Positions 29,343 through 41,124 of a stretch of DNA of 64,000 bases are shown one piece after another. A program made the position numbers and the translations under genes. Each line of letters starts with the position of its first letter. Within the stretch, counting starts at the first letter, position 1. The DNA comes from Melioribacter sp. (GTDB lineage: Bacteria; Bacteroidota; Ignavibacteria; Ignavibacteriales; Melioribacteraceae), in contig JAHEZQ010000014.1 of the NCBI GenBank assembly GCA_023250955.1, forward strand, positions 1 through 64,000, written 5' to 3'. The notes beneath the pieces are model-generated. The model did not search any database, was not told the origin of the DNA, and saw nothing but the letters and a program-made list of their open reading frames with translations.

Positions 29343-29912
29343 ATGAAGAGAACTGTACTGGACTATGCACTTAAGATTCGACTCCCATTGACATTATTTG
29401 TTGTAGCAGTATCTGTTATATTAACTTTTTATTTCTCTCGTGCAGAAAGAGATAGTGTGGGATACAATCCGGAACAGCCAATAAAATTTTCTCATAAGCT
29501 GCATGCAGGACAAATGGCGATTGATTGCCAATATTGTCATATAGGTGTTGCAAAAGATCGTCATGCTATACTTCCTTCCGTAAACATTTGTATGAATTGC
29601 CACACGGTTTCACGCAAAGACAGACCTGAGATAATTAAACTAACACAGTTTTATACTACTGGAAAACCAATTCCTTGGAAGAGAATTCACAAGGTGCCTG
29701 AATACGCGTACTTTAATCATAGTGTTCATATTAATAAAGGAATTGACTGTGCAAGTTGCCACGGAGATGTTAAGCAAATGGATCTTGTAAGCCAAGTAAA
29801 ACCATTTACTATGACTGCATGTTTGGATTGCCATAGAAATTCACAAGCGCAATTACCTTATTTGAAAACTGTGAGGAATGGACCGGAAAATTGTTGGGCT
29901 TGTCACCGTTAA
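29343..29912 (+). CDS. actA: ACIII pentaheme cytochrome c subunit ActA
   Basis: Five CxxCH motifs (CQYCH, CMNCH, CASCH, CLDCH, CWACH); first gene of ACIII cluster. Confidence 0.9.
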   Translation: MKRTVLDYALKIRLPLTLFVVAVSVILTFYFSRAERDSVGYNPEQPIKFSHKLHAGQMAIDCQYCHIGVAKDRHAILPSVNICMNCHTVSRKDRPEIIKLTQFYTTGKPIPWKRIHKVPEYAYFNHSVHINKGIDCASCHGDVKQMDLVSQVKPFTMTACLDCHRNSQAQLPYLKTVRNGPENCWACHR

Positions 29913-29933
29913 TGAAGGAGAATGAATTAGAGA

Positions 29934-30113
29934 ATGAAAAAGAAAATTGACAGAAGAAGTTTTTTCAGCACCTTGGGTAAGGGTGCAATAATAACAGCGG
30001 TTGCTTCAGCATTGCCAACAAAATTTATTTCCTCCATAGATAGAGTTTCTAAAAAAGAAAAAATTAATATTGTCATTCATCCGTCTGCAGTTAAACGAAC
30101 AAAGAAGGTTTAA
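29934..30113 (+). CDS. 59-aa Tat-signal small protein within ACIII operon (absent from the ORF track)
   Basis: MKKKIDRRSFFSTLGKGAIITAVASALPTKFISSIDRVSKKEKINIVIHPSAVKRTKKV; RRSFF twin-arginine motif; stop overlaps actB ATG. Confidence 0.75.
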   Translation: MKKKIDRRSFFSTLGKGAIITAVASALPTKFISSIDRVSKKEKINIVIHPSAVKRTKKV

Positions 30114-33100
30114 TGATGAGCGATTTCCAGAAATCATCTAATAAATTGTGGAAAAGTCTGAAAGATTATAATGAAGATCCTGAAGTTCTGAAAGCAAAAA
30201 CCAATGAATTTTTGGAAGGCGTAACTGATGATTTTGATTCATCAAAACTTTCCGGATTATCAAGAAGAAAATTTTTAGCTCTTCTTTCTGCATCAGCTGC
30301 ACTTACTGCAACAGCATGTACAAATTATCGAGATAAGGGAGAAATAATTCCTTATAACAAAAAACCTGAAGATGTTATGCCGGGGATCGCCAACTATTAC
30401 GCTTCAACTTGTAACGGTTGTTCTCAATCTTGCGGAATTCTCGTAAAAACTCGTGAAGGAAGACCAATAAAAATAGACGGCAATCCGGATCATCCTACGA
30501 GCAAAGGAAAAATTTGTGCAAAAGGTCAGGCAAGCATACTCAACCTTTATGATCCTGAACGTTTAACAGATCCATTAGTTCTCAGAAAAAAAACTGATTG
30601 GAAAAGTGTTGACAGTGATATTATAAGTGCACTTAACAATTCTCAATCCAGTGGAAAAGAAATCGCAATTGTAACGGGAGAGATTACTTCTCCGACAACA
30701 AAAAAAGTTTTGGATGATTTTATTGCAAAATATCCAAACACAAAAATTTATTCTTATTCTTTGATTAATGATCAACAGAGAAGAGATGCGTGGATGGATT
30801 CTTATGGATCAGATGAATATCCGGCAATTAAATGGAATGATTCAGATGTTATTCTTGCACTCGATGCAGACTTTCTTGGAAATGAAGGAAGTTACATTGA
30901 AAATATGAGAAAACATGCTCTACGCAGAGAGACTAACGGTAAAATTGATTTCAATCGTTTGTATGTTGCCGAAGGAAGAATGAGCGTTACCGGTATGCTG
31001 GCAGATTACAGATTCCGAATTTCTCCTGATACTCAATATGAATTTGTCATGGCACTTATCAATGAACTTAGCAGTCATGGTTCATCTATTGTGCTTGATA
31101 GCAATGCTAAATCTAAGTTTGGAAAGTATTCACTGGCAAAGTTTGAATCATTGATTGGCAAAGACAATTTGAATCATCTTATCAATGATCTAAATAAAAA
31201 CCGTGGTAAAAGTATTGTTTATGCCGGAGATACTTTTCCTAAAGAAGTTCATGTTGCTGTAAATCTTTTGAATGAAGTTTTGGGGAACACTTCACTTTAT
31301 GATTATACAAACTCATTTAAGTCGTTAGTCAAACATTCATCTGCTGAAGAAATTTCTCAATTAGTTGATTCAATGAACAAAGGGAAAGTTGGAACTGTAA
31401 TTCATTTCGATTCAAATCCTGTCTTCACTTTACCGGATGATTTTGGTTATGCAAGTGCGTTGAAAAAAGTGACGCTTGTTGTATCATTGTCCGAAACAGA
31501 AAACGAATCTTCTGCAGCTGGAAATTATTCTCTGCCGATTAATAACCAACTCGAAAGTTGGGGAGACGCTTATGTGCGAGGCGGGGTTTACAGTTTGCAG
31601 CAACCGGTTATTGCGCCAATATTTGACTCTCGACAAAAAGAAGCTATCCTTTTAACATGGATTGCCGGAAATTCTTCTGCTTTCAATGAAGATATTTATC
31701 ATAACTGTTTAATGAATTCTTTCAACACCGATGTTTATTCAAAGGCGAACACTTTTGCAGATGCAAAATCATTCTGGAATTCCGCATTAAACGATGGTGT
31801 GGTTAACATAACAGAAAAAGTTCTATCAGTTAAATTCAATATTGCAGCGTTCAATAATTTGAATGACTTAACATCTTCAAAAGATTTTACAATTCATCTA
31901 CACAATAATTATTTCATAGGCGACGGAAAATTTGCAAATAATGGCTGGCTTCAAGAAATTCCTCATCCAGTAAGTAGAGTTACCTGGGATAATTATGCGG
32001 CTGTCTCACCATCAACTGCAAAAAATTTGAATGTAGATAACAGCGATTTACTCCATATAAAAGTTGGGAACAGAAATTTAACATTGCCGGCATTCGTACA
32101 ACCCGGACTTGCAGATAAATTGATAAGCATAGAATTAGGATATGGCAGAACGGTAATCGGTGAAGTAGGAAAAGAAGTTGGTTTTAATGCAGTCACTCTG
32201 ATGTCCAAAAATGTTCAGCCTTCACCTTTTATTTTTTCAGATGCATCAGTTTCAAAAGCAGGCGGAAAACATGAATTAGTTTCCACTCAAGAACAACATG
32301 CACTTGATGATACCTTTGTAAAAGATTTCCATCGTATTAGGAGAATCATTCAGGAAGGAACGGTCCTAAAGTACATCAAAGAACCGAATTTTTTACACGA
32401 AGAAAAAGAAAAACTATTCAGCATTACTAATGAAGTAAAATACACGGGCAACAAATGGGCAATGGCAATTGATTTAAATAAATGTACCAACTGCCAGGTT
32501 TGTGTCGCTTCGTGTAATGTTGAAAACAATATTGCTGTTGTTGGTAAAGAACAGGTAAGTAAAGGACGTGTAATGCAATGGATCCGTCTTGACCGGTATT
32601 ATTCCGGTACTCCGGATGAACCGATCGCTAGTAATCAACCGATGTTATGCCAGCATTGCGACAACGCGCCGTGTGAAAATGTTTGTCCTGTTAACGCTAC
32701 AAATCATAGTCCCGACGGATTGAATCAGATGGTTTATAATCGTTGCGTTGGTACAAGATATTGTTCTAACAACTGTCCATATAAAGTACGACGATTTAAT
32801 TTCTTTAATTATAGAGATGACTTTGCTGATTCATATTATGAGAACGACCTTACCGCGTTAGTTAATAATCCGGAAGTAACTGTTCGTTCACGCGGTGTTA
32901 TGGAAAAATGTAGTTTCTGTATTCAAAGAATTATGGAAGCTAGGTCAGATGCAATTCGTGATAACAGACCATTAAAAGGATCGGATGTTGTTACTGCCTG
33001 TCAACAAGCATGTCCTACTGAAGCGATTACTTTTGGAGATGCAAACGATCCGACATCACCTGTAGCAAAACTTAGAGATCATAATTTATCTTATCATGTA

Positions 33101-33178
33101 CTAGAAGAATTAAATGTGAAACCGAATGTTACATACATAGCTAAATTACGAAATACTCATTCGGAGGAAATATTGTGA
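30113..33178 (+). CDS. actB: ACIII subunit ActB: molybdopterin-oxidoreductase-like plus Fe-S subunit fusion, Tat signal
   Basis: [31 protein letters not shown]-terminal ferredoxin cysteines ([38 protein letters not shown]). Confidence 0.95.
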   Translation: MMSDFQKSSNKLWKSLKDYNEDPEVLKAKTNEFLEGVTDDFDSSKLSGLSRRKFLALLSASAALTATACTNYRDKGEIIPYNKKPEDVMPGIANYYASTCNGCSQSCGILVKTREGRPIKIDGNPDHPTSKGKICAKGQASILNLYDPERLTDPLVLRKKTDWKSVDSDIISALNNSQSSGKEIAIVTGEITSPTTKKVLDDFIAKYPNTKIYSYSLINDQQRRDAWMDSYGSDEYPAIKWNDSDVILALDADFLGNEGSYIENMRKHALRRETNGKIDFNRLYVAEGRMSVTGMLADYRFRISPDTQYEFVMALINELSSHGSSIVLDSNAKSKFGKYSLAKFESLIGKDNLNHLINDLNKNRGKSIVYAGDTFPKEVHVAVNLLNEVLGNTSLYDYTNSFKSLVKHSSAEEISQLVDSMNKGKVGTVIHFDSNPVFTLPDDFGYASALKKVTLVVSLSETENESSAAGNYSLPINNQLESWGDAYVRGGVYSLQQPVIAPIFDSRQKEAILLTWIAGNSSAFNEDIYHNCLMNSFNTDVYSKANTFADAKSFWNSALNDGVVNITEKVLSVKFNIAAFNNLNDLTSSKDFTIHLHNNYFIGDGKFANNGWLQEIPHPVSRVTWDNYAAVSPSTAKNLNVDNSDLLHIKVGNRNLTLPAFVQPGLADKLISIELGYGRTVIGEVGKEVGFNAVTLMSKNVQPSPFIFSDASVSKAGGKHELVSTQEQHALDDTFVKDFHRIRRIIQEGTVLKYIKEPNFLHEEKEKLFSITNEVKYTGNKWAMAIDLNKCTNCQVCVASCNVENNIAVVGKEQVSKGRVMQWIRLDRYYSGTPDEPIASNQPMLCQHCDNAPCENVCPVNATNHSPDGLNQMVYNRCVGTRYCSNNCPYKVRRFNFFNYRDDFADSYYENDLTALVNNPEVTVRSRGVMEKCSFCIQRIMEARSDAIRDNRPLKGSDVVTACQQACPTEAITFGDANDPTSPVAKLRDHNLSYHVLEELNVKPNVTYIAKLRNTHSEEIL

Positions 33179-34542
33179 GTACTGTTGATTACACACAAGA
33201 ATTATCAGTTATAGAAGGGAAACCACCCTTACGTGAACTCGATGATTTAATCTCCAAACCGATTGATGCAAAGCCTACGAAAAAGTTTTTTATCGCTCTT
33301 ACAATTTCGGGATCAATGCTTTCTTTGCTCCTCATCGGATTAGGATTAACTTTTTATTACGGCATTGGAATGTGGGGAAACAATATTCCCGTAGGTTGGG
33401 CTTTTGATATAACTAATTTCGTTTTTTGGGTTGGTATTGGTCATGCAGGAACATTGATTTCAGCGATCCTTTTTTTGTTGAGACAGAAATGGCGTACCGG
33501 TATAGCACGATTCGCAGAAGGCATGACAATCTTTGCAGTTATGACTGCTGGTTTATTTCCGTTAATACACGTCGGCCGCCCTTGGCTTGCAGCTTATCTT
33601 TTCCCGTATCCAAATCAGCATTCTATCTGGGTTAATTTTGATTCTCCACTATTATGGGATGTGTTTGCAGTTTCTACTTACTTTATTGTTTCTCTGATTT
33701 TCTGGTATGTTGGATTGATTCCGGATTTTGCAACCCTTCGCGAAAGAACGAATAACAAAATCAAGAAGATCACTTACTCGATCTTTGGATTAGGCTGGAG
33801 ATTTTCTAACAAACATTGGCAGCATTACGAAATGGTCTATCTTATCCTTGCCGGGTTTGCTACTCCTCTTGTTCTTTCCGTTCACACAATTGTAAGTTTC
33901 GATTTTGCTGTTTCAATTATGCCCGGTTGGCATGCAACAATTTTTCCTCCTTACTTTGTTGCCGGTGCAGTCTTCTCCGGATTTGCTATGGTACAAAATG
34001 TTTTAATTATAGTCAGGAAAATTTTCAATTATGAACATATAATTACTTTAGATACTCTTGAAAAGATGAACAAGATAATGCTGTTGACAGGTTCAATGGT
34101 CGGTTATGCATACGCTATGGAATTTTTTATTGCTTGGTACAGTGGTCTTCCAATAGAGCGGTTCACTTTTATTAATAGGGCTTTTGGTTCGTATGCCTGG
34201 GCATACTGGGTTATGATTTCATGCAATGTAATTTCACCACAGCTTTTCTGGTCTAAAAAGATTAGAAGAACTATTCCTGTGATGTTTGTGATTGCGATAT
34301 TTGTAAATATCGGAATGTGGTTTGAACGATTCGTTATTATAGTTTCCTCACTATCAAGAGATTTCTTGCCGTCAAGCTGGCATCTTTATACTCCAACTTA
34401 TGTTGATTTGATGATATTAATAGGAAGTTTCGGATTTTTCTTTACGTGGCTGTTATTATTTACTAAAGCATTGCCGGTTGTTTCGATGGCAGAAGTTAAA
34501 GCGACTGTTACAGGTTCACAACCTTCGCATAAGGATCATTGA
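33175..34542 (+). CDS. actC: ACIII NrfD/PsrC-like membrane subunit ActC
   Basis: Multi-[40 protein letters not shown]...[15 protein letters not shown]. Confidence 0.94.
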   Translation: MSTVDYTQELSVIEGKPPLRELDDLISKPIDAKPTKKFFIALTISGSMLSLLLIGLGLTFYYGIGMWGNNIPVGWAFDITNFVFWVGIGHAGTLISAILFLLRQKWRTGIARFAEGMTIFAVMTAGLFPLIHVGRPWLAAYLFPYPNQHSIWVNFDSPLLWDVFAVSTYFIVSLIFWYVGLIPDFATLRERTNNKIKKITYSIFGLGWRFSNKHWQHYEMVYLILAGFATPLVLSVHTIVSFDFAVSIMPGWHATIFPPYFVAGAVFSGFAMVQNVLIIVRKIFNYEHIITLDTLEKMNKIMLLTGSMVGYAYAMEFFIAWYSGLPIERFTFINRAFGSYAWAYWVMISCNVISPQLFWSKKIRRTIPVMFVIAIFVNIGMWFERFVIIVSSLSRDFLPSSWHLYTPTYVDLMILIGSFGFFFTWLLLFTKALPVVSMAEVKATVTGSQPSHKDH

Positions 34543-35684
34543 TGATTAGCGGAAAAATACTATACAGCTATACCGGAATTTTTGATACTCCCGATCAAAT
34601 TATTCATGCTACAGAAAAAGCTGTTGAGTCCGGATACACAAAATATGATGTAAACACTCCGTATCCATTACACGGAATGGATAAAGCAATGAAGCTTAAA
34701 CCATCTAAACTTGGATACGTTGCATTGGTCTTTGGTTTATCAGGTACATTAGCTACACTACTCACAATTTGGTGGATGTCGGCTATTGACTATCCAATTG
34801 TTATTGGAGGTAAGCCATTATTCTCTTTTCCGGCTTATGTACCAATCGTATTTGAGGTAACTGTACTGTCTGCAGCAATAATGACTGTCGTTTCAATGTT
34901 ATTTTTCTTTTTCAAACTTCCTAATAATTCTCATCCGTTACACGGAACCGAATACATGAAAAAGGTTTCGGCGGATAAATATGGAATTTCTATTCAAGCA
35001 GATGATCCGAAGTTTAATGAATCATCAGTAAAAAAATTTTTAGAGAGTGTACATGCTACTGAAATAATTCCAATTTATTGGGATGAAGAAGAAGTAAATC
35101 ATAAAAATAAAATTCTTGAACCGAAGTTTATAATGTTTTTGATTGTTGTTGCTATTATAACTTCCGGAGTTACCTATTTCTCTTTCAATAAACTTATGTA
35201 TATGGTTCCGTTCAATTGGATGATGGACCAACCGAAGTTAAGCGCGCAGCAACAAAGCCCGATCTTTGCAGATGGTTTTGGTATGCGTCAACCTGTTGCC
35301 GGAACAATTGCACGCGGCAGCATGGTATATCAATTTAAAGGTCAACCCGATTTAGCCGGGGTGAAGTTGGTGAATCCAATTCCAATTTCGAAAGAATCAC
35401 TAGCACTCGGTCAGGTAAAATTTGATATATACTGCAGTCCTTGTCACGGGTACAATGCAGATGGTGTAAGCCGTTTGCGAGGACAATTTCCTAATCCGCC
35501 AAGTTTGCATTCAGATAAAGTTCGTAATTGGTCTGACGGAAGAATATTTGCAGTTATCACTGAAGGACAAAACACAATGCCGTCTTACTCAAGTCAACTT
35601 TCTTTTGATGAACGCTGGGCGGTTATCAATTATTTAAGAGCATTACAAAGAGCGCTCAATGCTAAGGAGTCTGACGTACAATGA
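34539..35684 (+). CDS. ACIII ActD (DUF3341) fused to ActE-like cytochrome c
   Basis: N-terminal [39 protein letters not shown] (DUF3341); C-terminal [14 protein letters not shown] heme site. Confidence 0.9.
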   Translation: MMISGKILYSYTGIFDTPDQIIHATEKAVESGYTKYDVNTPYPLHGMDKAMKLKPSKLGYVALVFGLSGTLATLLTIWWMSAIDYPIVIGGKPLFSFPAYVPIVFEVTVLSAAIMTVVSMLFFFFKLPNNSHPLHGTEYMKKVSADKYGISIQADDPKFNESSVKKFLESVHATEIIPIYWDEEEVNHKNKILEPKFIMFLIVVAIITSGVTYFSFNKLMYMVPFNWMMDQPKLSAQQQSPIFADGFGMRQPVAGTIARGSMVYQFKGQPDLAGVKLVNPIPISKESLALGQVKFDIYCSPCHGYNADGVSRLRGQFPNPPSLHSDKVRNWSDGRIFAVITEGQNTMPSYSSQLSFDERWAVINYLRALQRALNAKESDVQ

Positions 35685-36859
35685 GTAACTCTTCATTCGA
35701 ATATCTTAAAAAAGAATTATCACCTAAGGTCCGAACCATAGGATCAGCTCTATTTGTTGCCGGTTTGATAGTTGTTGTGTTAGGTTATATGATTGATCCG
35801 GTACGAAGCGCATACAACAATATTGTCGGACTCACATTTCTAATAAGTGTTGGTGTCGGTTCATTGTTTTTGCTTGCACTTGAATATGTCGTCGGCGCTG
35901 TTTGGAGTACCCCGTTCAGAAGAGTAACAGAATTTCTTGCTGCAAATATTTATTTGATTCCTCTTCTTGCGATACCACTTCTACTAAATGTGAATACTAT
36001 TTTCCATTGGACACATCCGGAACCAGCAGATAAAACGATGATAAATAAAGCACCATACTTGAATGTTACTTTTTTTGTTATAAGAGTTGCGTTATTCTGG
36101 TTGATTTGGCTCTGCTTTTATTATTTCATTTCGAGAAATTCGGTTAAACAAGATACAAGTCACGATCAATCATTAACTAAATTGAATATCAAACTCTCCA
36201 CTATCTTCATCCCACTCTTTGCGATAACAATTTCTTTTGCAGCGATTGACTGGCTAATGAGTTTATCGCCGAAATGGTTCTCGACAATATTTGGTGTCTA
36301 TTATTTTTCCGGAACAGTCTTAGCGGCGCTTGCAGCAGGAACAATATTCATAGTTCTCTTGAATGAAAAAGGATACTTTGTCAAAGGTCTCTCCAGTGAT
36401 CATTACTATAGTCTTGGAGCGCTTCTGTTTGCATTTACAAATTTTTGGGCTTACATCGCTTTCAGTCAATACTTATTAATTTGGTATGCTAACCTTCCGG
36501 AAGAAACTACTTGGTTCATTGTTCGATGGCAGGGAAGCTGGAAAATAATTTCAATCGGTTTAGTATTTGTTCATTTTCTTATTCCGTATTTCGGTTTACT
36601 TTCTCAACCTTCAAAAATGAATCCCAAGCGTTTATTATGGATGTCCGGCTGGATACTCTTTGCACATTATTATGATTTGTACTGGATGACAATGCCGAAT
36701 TTCGGTAAAGACGGAGTTGTATTAGGTTGGATTGAAATAGGTTTCCCATTATTAATTATTGGATTAATAATGCTTGTTTTTAATTTTAAAGCTAAATCAC
36801 AAAATCTTGTTCCGATTAGCGATCCAAAACTTAAAAGAGGAATTGATTTCAGATTATAA
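35681..36859 (+). CDS. actF: ACIII membrane subunit ActF
   Basis: Multi-TM; ITISFAAIDWLMSLSPKWFSTIFGVYYFSG; operon position. Confidence 0.9.
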   Translation: MSNSSFEYLKKELSPKVRTIGSALFVAGLIVVVLGYMIDPVRSAYNNIVGLTFLISVGVGSLFLLALEYVVGAVWSTPFRRVTEFLAANIYLIPLLAIPLLLNVNTIFHWTHPEPADKTMINKAPYLNVTFFVIRVALFWLIWLCFYYFISRNSVKQDTSHDQSLTKLNIKLSTIFIPLFAITISFAAIDWLMSLSPKWFSTIFGVYYFSGTVLAALAAGTIFIVLLNEKGYFVKGLSSDHYYSLGALLFAFTNFWAYIAFSQYLLIWYANLPEETTWFIVRWQGSWKIISIGLVFVHFLIPYFGLLSQPSKMNPKRLLWMSGWILFAHYYDLYWMTMPNFGKDGVVLGWIEIGFPLLIIGLIMLVFNFKAKSQNLVPISDPKLKRGIDFRL

Positions 36860-36861
36860 TA

Positions 36862-37800
36862 TTGAAAATTATGAATCAGAATAAAAAATTAGAAGATGAA
36901 ATAAAATTTAAGGAATTATTAAAAGATCCTCTTCGTCTCTTTGGCTGGATCTTTCCATATTTTTTTATAATTCTTTTATTATTTGGAATTTATTACGTTG
37001 GAAATTTATCAAACATTTCTTTTAATGAACAGATTGTAAGTGCACCCGATACAACTAATATTAAAAAAGAAATTCCGTTGAAAAAAGGCGGTACAATGCC
37101 TGCAGTAGATCTGGAACTTGTTAAAAACCCTACACCGGATTTCATTGCAAAAGGGAAAGAACTTTTCAATGCTAATTGCAAGTCCTGCCACGGTGATAGT
37201 GGAATGGGAGATGGACCGGCCGCAGCAATGCTAAATCCAAAACCGAGAAATTTTCACGCAGTTGATGGTTGGACTAACGGAAGAAATGTTGACCAGATGT
37301 ATAAAACACTTCAAGAGGGAATTACGAAAAACGGAATGGCTGCTTATGAGTATTTGCCAAAGCTAGATCGTTTTGAAATTATTTCTTATATAAGAACTTT
37401 TGCACAATTTCCTCCTGTCGGAGATGATCAGCTTATTAACCTAGATATGAATTACCAGGTTTCGCAGAGTGCTACTGTTCCCAGCACAATTCCGGTTACT
37501 CTAGCTCAAACAAAACTTGAAGAAGAGAATTCTGTTCAAAACATGAAATATTTACAATTCCAACTGCTCGTGAACTCTACTCAAGCAAGCAGAGGAGCAG
37601 AGGTTGTGAAAAATTATTCTATCAATCTAAAAAAAGTTTTTACATCATACTCACGCTTAGGAGTTAATAAAAATATTGATAATTATGTCTCTGTTGTAAT
37701 GACAAATCCAATTAATGCTGGTTTTAAACCTGCTGTAGTTCAATTATCTAAAGAAGATTGGAAAATACTTTTCGATTATTTGAAATCTTCAATTTTATAG
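36862..37800 (+). CDS. Membrane-anchored monoheme cytochrome c
   Basis: One TM near N-terminus, ELFNANCKSCHGDSGMGDGPAAAMLNPKPRNF. Confidence 0.88.
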   Translation: MKIMNQNKKLEDEIKFKELLKDPLRLFGWIFPYFFIILLLFGIYYVGNLSNISFNEQIVSAPDTTNIKKEIPLKKGGTMPAVDLELVKNPTPDFIAKGKELFNANCKSCHGDSGMGDGPAAAMLNPKPRNFHAVDGWTNGRNVDQMYKTLQEGITKNGMAAYEYLPKLDRFEIISYIRTFAQFPPVGDDQLINLDMNYQVSQSATVPSTIPVTLAQTKLEEENSVQNMKYLQFQLLVNSTQASRGAEVVKNYSINLKKVFTSYSRLGVNKNIDNYVSVVMTNPINAGFKPAVVQLSKEDWKILFDYLKSSIL

Positions 37801-37808
37801 AACGATAA

Positions 37809-38576
37809 ATGAAAAACATAAAACAATATCTGATAATTATTTTTCTGATTTCAATTTCTTTATTTGCTCAAAAGAAAATTGAAGTTGGTATTGATGAACA
37901 GCTAGGTAACATATTACCGTTGGATTTAAATTTTCAAAACTCTGATGGCAAGACGGTTGCATTGAAAGATATTATTAACAAACCAACTTTATTAGCTCTG
38001 GTTTATTACGAATGTCCGGGACTTTGTAATCCGATGCAGAACGAATTAGCATGGACGATTGATAAACTTCAGCTTGAACCAGGAAAAGATTTTCAAGTTG
38101 TAAGTATAAGTTTTGATAGTAAAGAAACTCCAGCTGTTGCGGCTAAGTGGAAGAAAAATTATTTACTTACTATTAAAAGAAAATTTGATCCTAACAATTG
38201 GCTTTTTCTAACCGGAGATAGTCTTAATATAAAAAGATTAACAGACGTTTGTGGATTTCACTTTAAACCGGCAGATAAACAATTTGTTCACGCTGCAACT
38301 TTAATAGCAATTTCACCGCAAGGAAAAATTACCCGGTATATGTTCGGAACTAATTTTAATCCGTTTGATGTTAAAATGGCATTGCTGGAAGCAGAAAGCG
38401 GAAAAACTTCACCGACTATTTCTAAAATGCTTGAGTTTTGTTTTAGCTATGATCCTACTGGAAGACAATACACTTTAAATGTTACTCGGATTGTAGGATC
38501 TATAATGCTTATTGGTATTGGAATATTTATGAGTGTTTTATTTATGAAGAAAAAAAGAACCAAGGAGTTAAAATAA
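37809..38576 (+). CDS. SCO1/SenC-family copper chaperone
   Basis: ALVYYECPGLCNPMQNELAWTIDKL (CxxxC) ... HAATLIAISPQGKITRYMFG. Confidence 0.92.
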   Translation: MKNIKQYLIIIFLISISLFAQKKIEVGIDEQLGNILPLDLNFQNSDGKTVALKDIINKPTLLALVYYECPGLCNPMQNELAWTIDKLQLEPGKDFQVVSISFDSKETPAVAAKWKKNYLLTIKRKFDPNNWLFLTGDSLNIKRLTDVCGFHFKPADKQFVHAATLIAISPQGKITRYMFGTNFNPFDVKMALLEAESGKTSPTISKMLEFCFSYDPTGRQYTLNVTRIVGSIMLIGIGIFMSVLFMKKKRTKELK

Positions 38577-40205
38577 ATGGCTAATGAAATAGCCGTGAAA
38601 AATTTTTACAATCAAAGCACTAACAAACATACCGGAATTCTTTCCTGGTTGTTGACAAAAGACCACAAGAGAATAGGCCTCATGTACATGATGGCGATTA
38701 TGACATTCTTTGTTGTTGGAATGCTTATCGGTATACTGATGCGGCTGGAGCTGATTGCACCAGGCCGTACGATAATGAGTGCGCAAACTTATAATTCATT
38801 ATTTACTCTACATGGAGTGATAATGATTTTCTTGTTCATCATTCCCGGGCTTCCGGCTATTTTCGGAAACTTCTTTTTACCCATACAAATTGGTGCTGAA
38901 GATGTTGCATTCCCAAGATTGAATTTACTTTCGTGGTATGTTTATATAGTAGGTGCAATATTAGTTATTGTTTCACTTTTTCTTCCTGGTGGGCCAATTG
39001 ATACAGGTTGGACATTTTACATCCCATATAGTGTAAGAAGCTCAACAAATATTTCGTTAGCATTGTTCGCAGCATTCGTGCTTGGATTCTCTTCAATTCT
39101 GACTGGAATTAATTTTATAACAACAGTTCATAGATTACGCGCTCCCGGAATGGGATTTTTTAAAATGCCGTTATTTGTTTGGGCAACTTATGCTACAGCC
39201 TGGATCCAAGTTATTGCAACTCCTGTAATAGCAATTACAATTTTGTTAGTAATAATAGAACGTGCATTTGGTGTTGGAATATTTGATCCCGCACTTGGCG
39301 GCGATCCGATTTTATTCCAGCATTTATTTTGGATCTATTCACACCCAGCAGTTTACATTATGATCTTACCGGCAATGGGAGTGGTCTCTGAAATTATTCC
39401 TACATTTTCTAGAAGAACGATTTTTGGATATAAACAAATTGCATATTCATCTTTAGCCATCGCATTTATCGGGTACCTTGTTTGGGCGCATCACATGTTC
39501 AGCAGCGGAATGAGCGATACGGCACGATGGATATTTTCTTTACTAACTTTTATTGTTGCACTTCCCAGCGGTGTTAAAATATTTAACTGGGTTGCTACAA
39601 TGTATAAAGGTTCAATAGATCCTAAACCGCCGTTTCTTTGGGTGATGAATTTTATTTTTCTTTTTTCCATTGGCGGATTGACCGGGCTTGTTCTTGGTTC
39701 GCTTGCAACCGATATCCATCTTACTGATACTTATTTTGTTGTTGCACATTTCCATTATGTTATGTTCGGTGGAACGGGTACAATCTTTTTTGCCGCACTT
39801 CATTACTGGTTCCCAAAAATGTTCGGCAGAATGTATAATATGAAGTTTGCCCGCATTGCAGTTGTATTATACTTCATTGGATTTAACATGCTTTACTTCC
39901 CAAAATTTATCATGGGTTATATGGGCATGCCAAGAAGATATTACGATTATCTTCCGCAATTCGAATCTCTACAAAGAATTTCTACATTCGGTTCATGGAT
40001 TTTAGTAGGTACAATATTTTTTATTTTTGGATATTTATTTCATGCATTACGAAAAGGTAAGAAAGCAACATCTAATCCTTGGGGTGGTGTTACATTAGAG
40101 TGGCACATTCCGTCACCGCCGCCGTTAGAAAATTTTGAAAAGATTCCCACCATTACGCATGAGCCTTACGATTTCAGTCAGCTTAAGGAGATGAAGGATG
40201 AGTAA
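38577..40205 (+). CDS. ctaD: Cytochrome c oxidase subunit I
   Basis: HGVIMIFLFIIPGLPAIFGNFFLPIQIGAEDVAFPRLN; HLFWIYSHPAVYIMILPAMGVVSE; THFHY-like VVAHFHYVMFGG. Confidence 0.98.
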   Translation: MANEIAVKNFYNQSTNKHTGILSWLLTKDHKRIGLMYMMAIMTFFVVGMLIGILMRLELIAPGRTIMSAQTYNSLFTLHGVIMIFLFIIPGLPAIFGNFFLPIQIGAEDVAFPRLNLLSWYVYIVGAILVIVSLFLPGGPIDTGWTFYIPYSVRSSTNISLALFAAFVLGFSSILTGINFITTVHRLRAPGMGFFKMPLFVWATYATAWIQVIATPVIAITILLVIIERAFGVGIFDPALGGDPILFQHLFWIYSHPAVYIMILPAMGVVSEIIPTFSRRTIFGYKQIAYSSLAIAFIGYLVWAHHMFSSGMSDTARWIFSLLTFIVALPSGVKIFNWVATMYKGSIDPKPPFLWVMNFIFLFSIGGLTGLVLGSLATDIHLTDTYFVVAHFHYVMFGGTGTIFFAALHYWFPKMFGRMYNMKFARIAVVLYFIGFNMLYFPKFIMGYMGMPRRYYDYLPQFESLQRISTFGSWILVGTIFFIFGYLFHALRKGKKATSNPWGGVTLEWHIPSPPPLENFEKIPTITHEPYDFSQLKEMKDE

Positions 40206-40821
40206 TCATACCGATACTGTAACTCATCCAGTTCATCGTGATGATGTTGGTGCAAAAATGGGAATGTGGCTTTTCCTTTTTACAGAAGTACTTTTATTCG
40301 GTGGAATGTTTTTAGTTTACGCCGTGTATCGTTATCAATATCCTGATCAATTCCATATTGCTGCAATGGAACTGAATACAACTATGGGTACGCTTAATAC
40401 GATTATTCTTCTTACAAGCAGTTTGACTGTTGCACTCTCAATCGCTGCTTTGCAGAAAGGAAATAAATTTCTTTCACTCTGTTTTCTTTCTTTAACTTTA
40501 TTATTCGCATTGATGTTCATGGTAATAAAATATTTTGAGTGGACTACAAAAATATCACATGGAATTTATCCCGGTTCACCGGAACTATTAACAAAACCAA
40601 ACGGGCAGATTCTTTTCTTCGGTTTATATTACATTATGACCGGCTTACATGGTCTTCACGTTTTGGTAGGAATGGTTGTGATCTCTTTCATGATTGTTTT
40701 CATCGCAAGAGATAAAGTTACTTCCGATAATTATGTAAAACTGGAAAACTCCGGTTTATATTGGCACTTGGTAGATCTAATTTGGATTTTCTTATTCCCA
40801 CTCTTCTACTTAATTCAATAA
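40198..40821 (+). CDS. ctaE: Cytochrome c oxidase subunit III
   Basis: KMGMWLFLFTEVLLFGGMFLVYAVYR; GLHGLHVLVGMVVI; YWHLVDLIWIFLFPLFYL. Confidence 0.96.
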   Translation: MSNHTDTVTHPVHRDDVGAKMGMWLFLFTEVLLFGGMFLVYAVYRYQYPDQFHIAAMELNTTMGTLNTIILLTSSLTVALSIAALQKGNKFLSLCFLSLTLLFALMFMVIKYFEWTTKISHGIYPGSPELLTKPNGQILFFGLYYIMTGLHGLHVLVGMVVISFMIVFIARDKVTSDNYVKLENSGLYWHLVDLIWIFLFPLFYLIQ

Positions 40822-40831
40822 AGGAAGATTC

Positions 40832-41116
40832 ATGAGCGGAAACAATAAACATCATATTAGTTACGGAACATACATTTTAGTTTGGGCTGCGCTTATTGCT
40901 TTTACTTCGATTACGGTAACAATTGCCGGGGTGAATCTTGGAAGATACACTCTCTTTATTGCTCTCGCTATTGCGGCAATTAAATCAGCGCTGGTTATAA
41001 ATATTTTTATGCATATAAAATTTGATGAGCCGATCTTCAAAGTTTTTCTTGGAATAAGCGGCGCTACATTATTTATAATTTTTCTCTTAACATTTTTTGA
41101 TTATATCTATCGTTGA
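40832..41116 (+). CDS. ctaF: Cytochrome c oxidase subunit IV (prokaryotic)
   Basis: YILVWAALIAFTSITVTIAGVNLG...KSALVINIFMHIKFDEP. Confidence 0.9.
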   Translation: MSGNNKHHISYGTYILVWAALIAFTSITVTIAGVNLGRYTLFIALAIAAIKSALVINIFMHIKFDEPIFKVFLGISGATLFIIFLLTFFDYIYR

Positions 41117-41124
41117 GGAATTAA

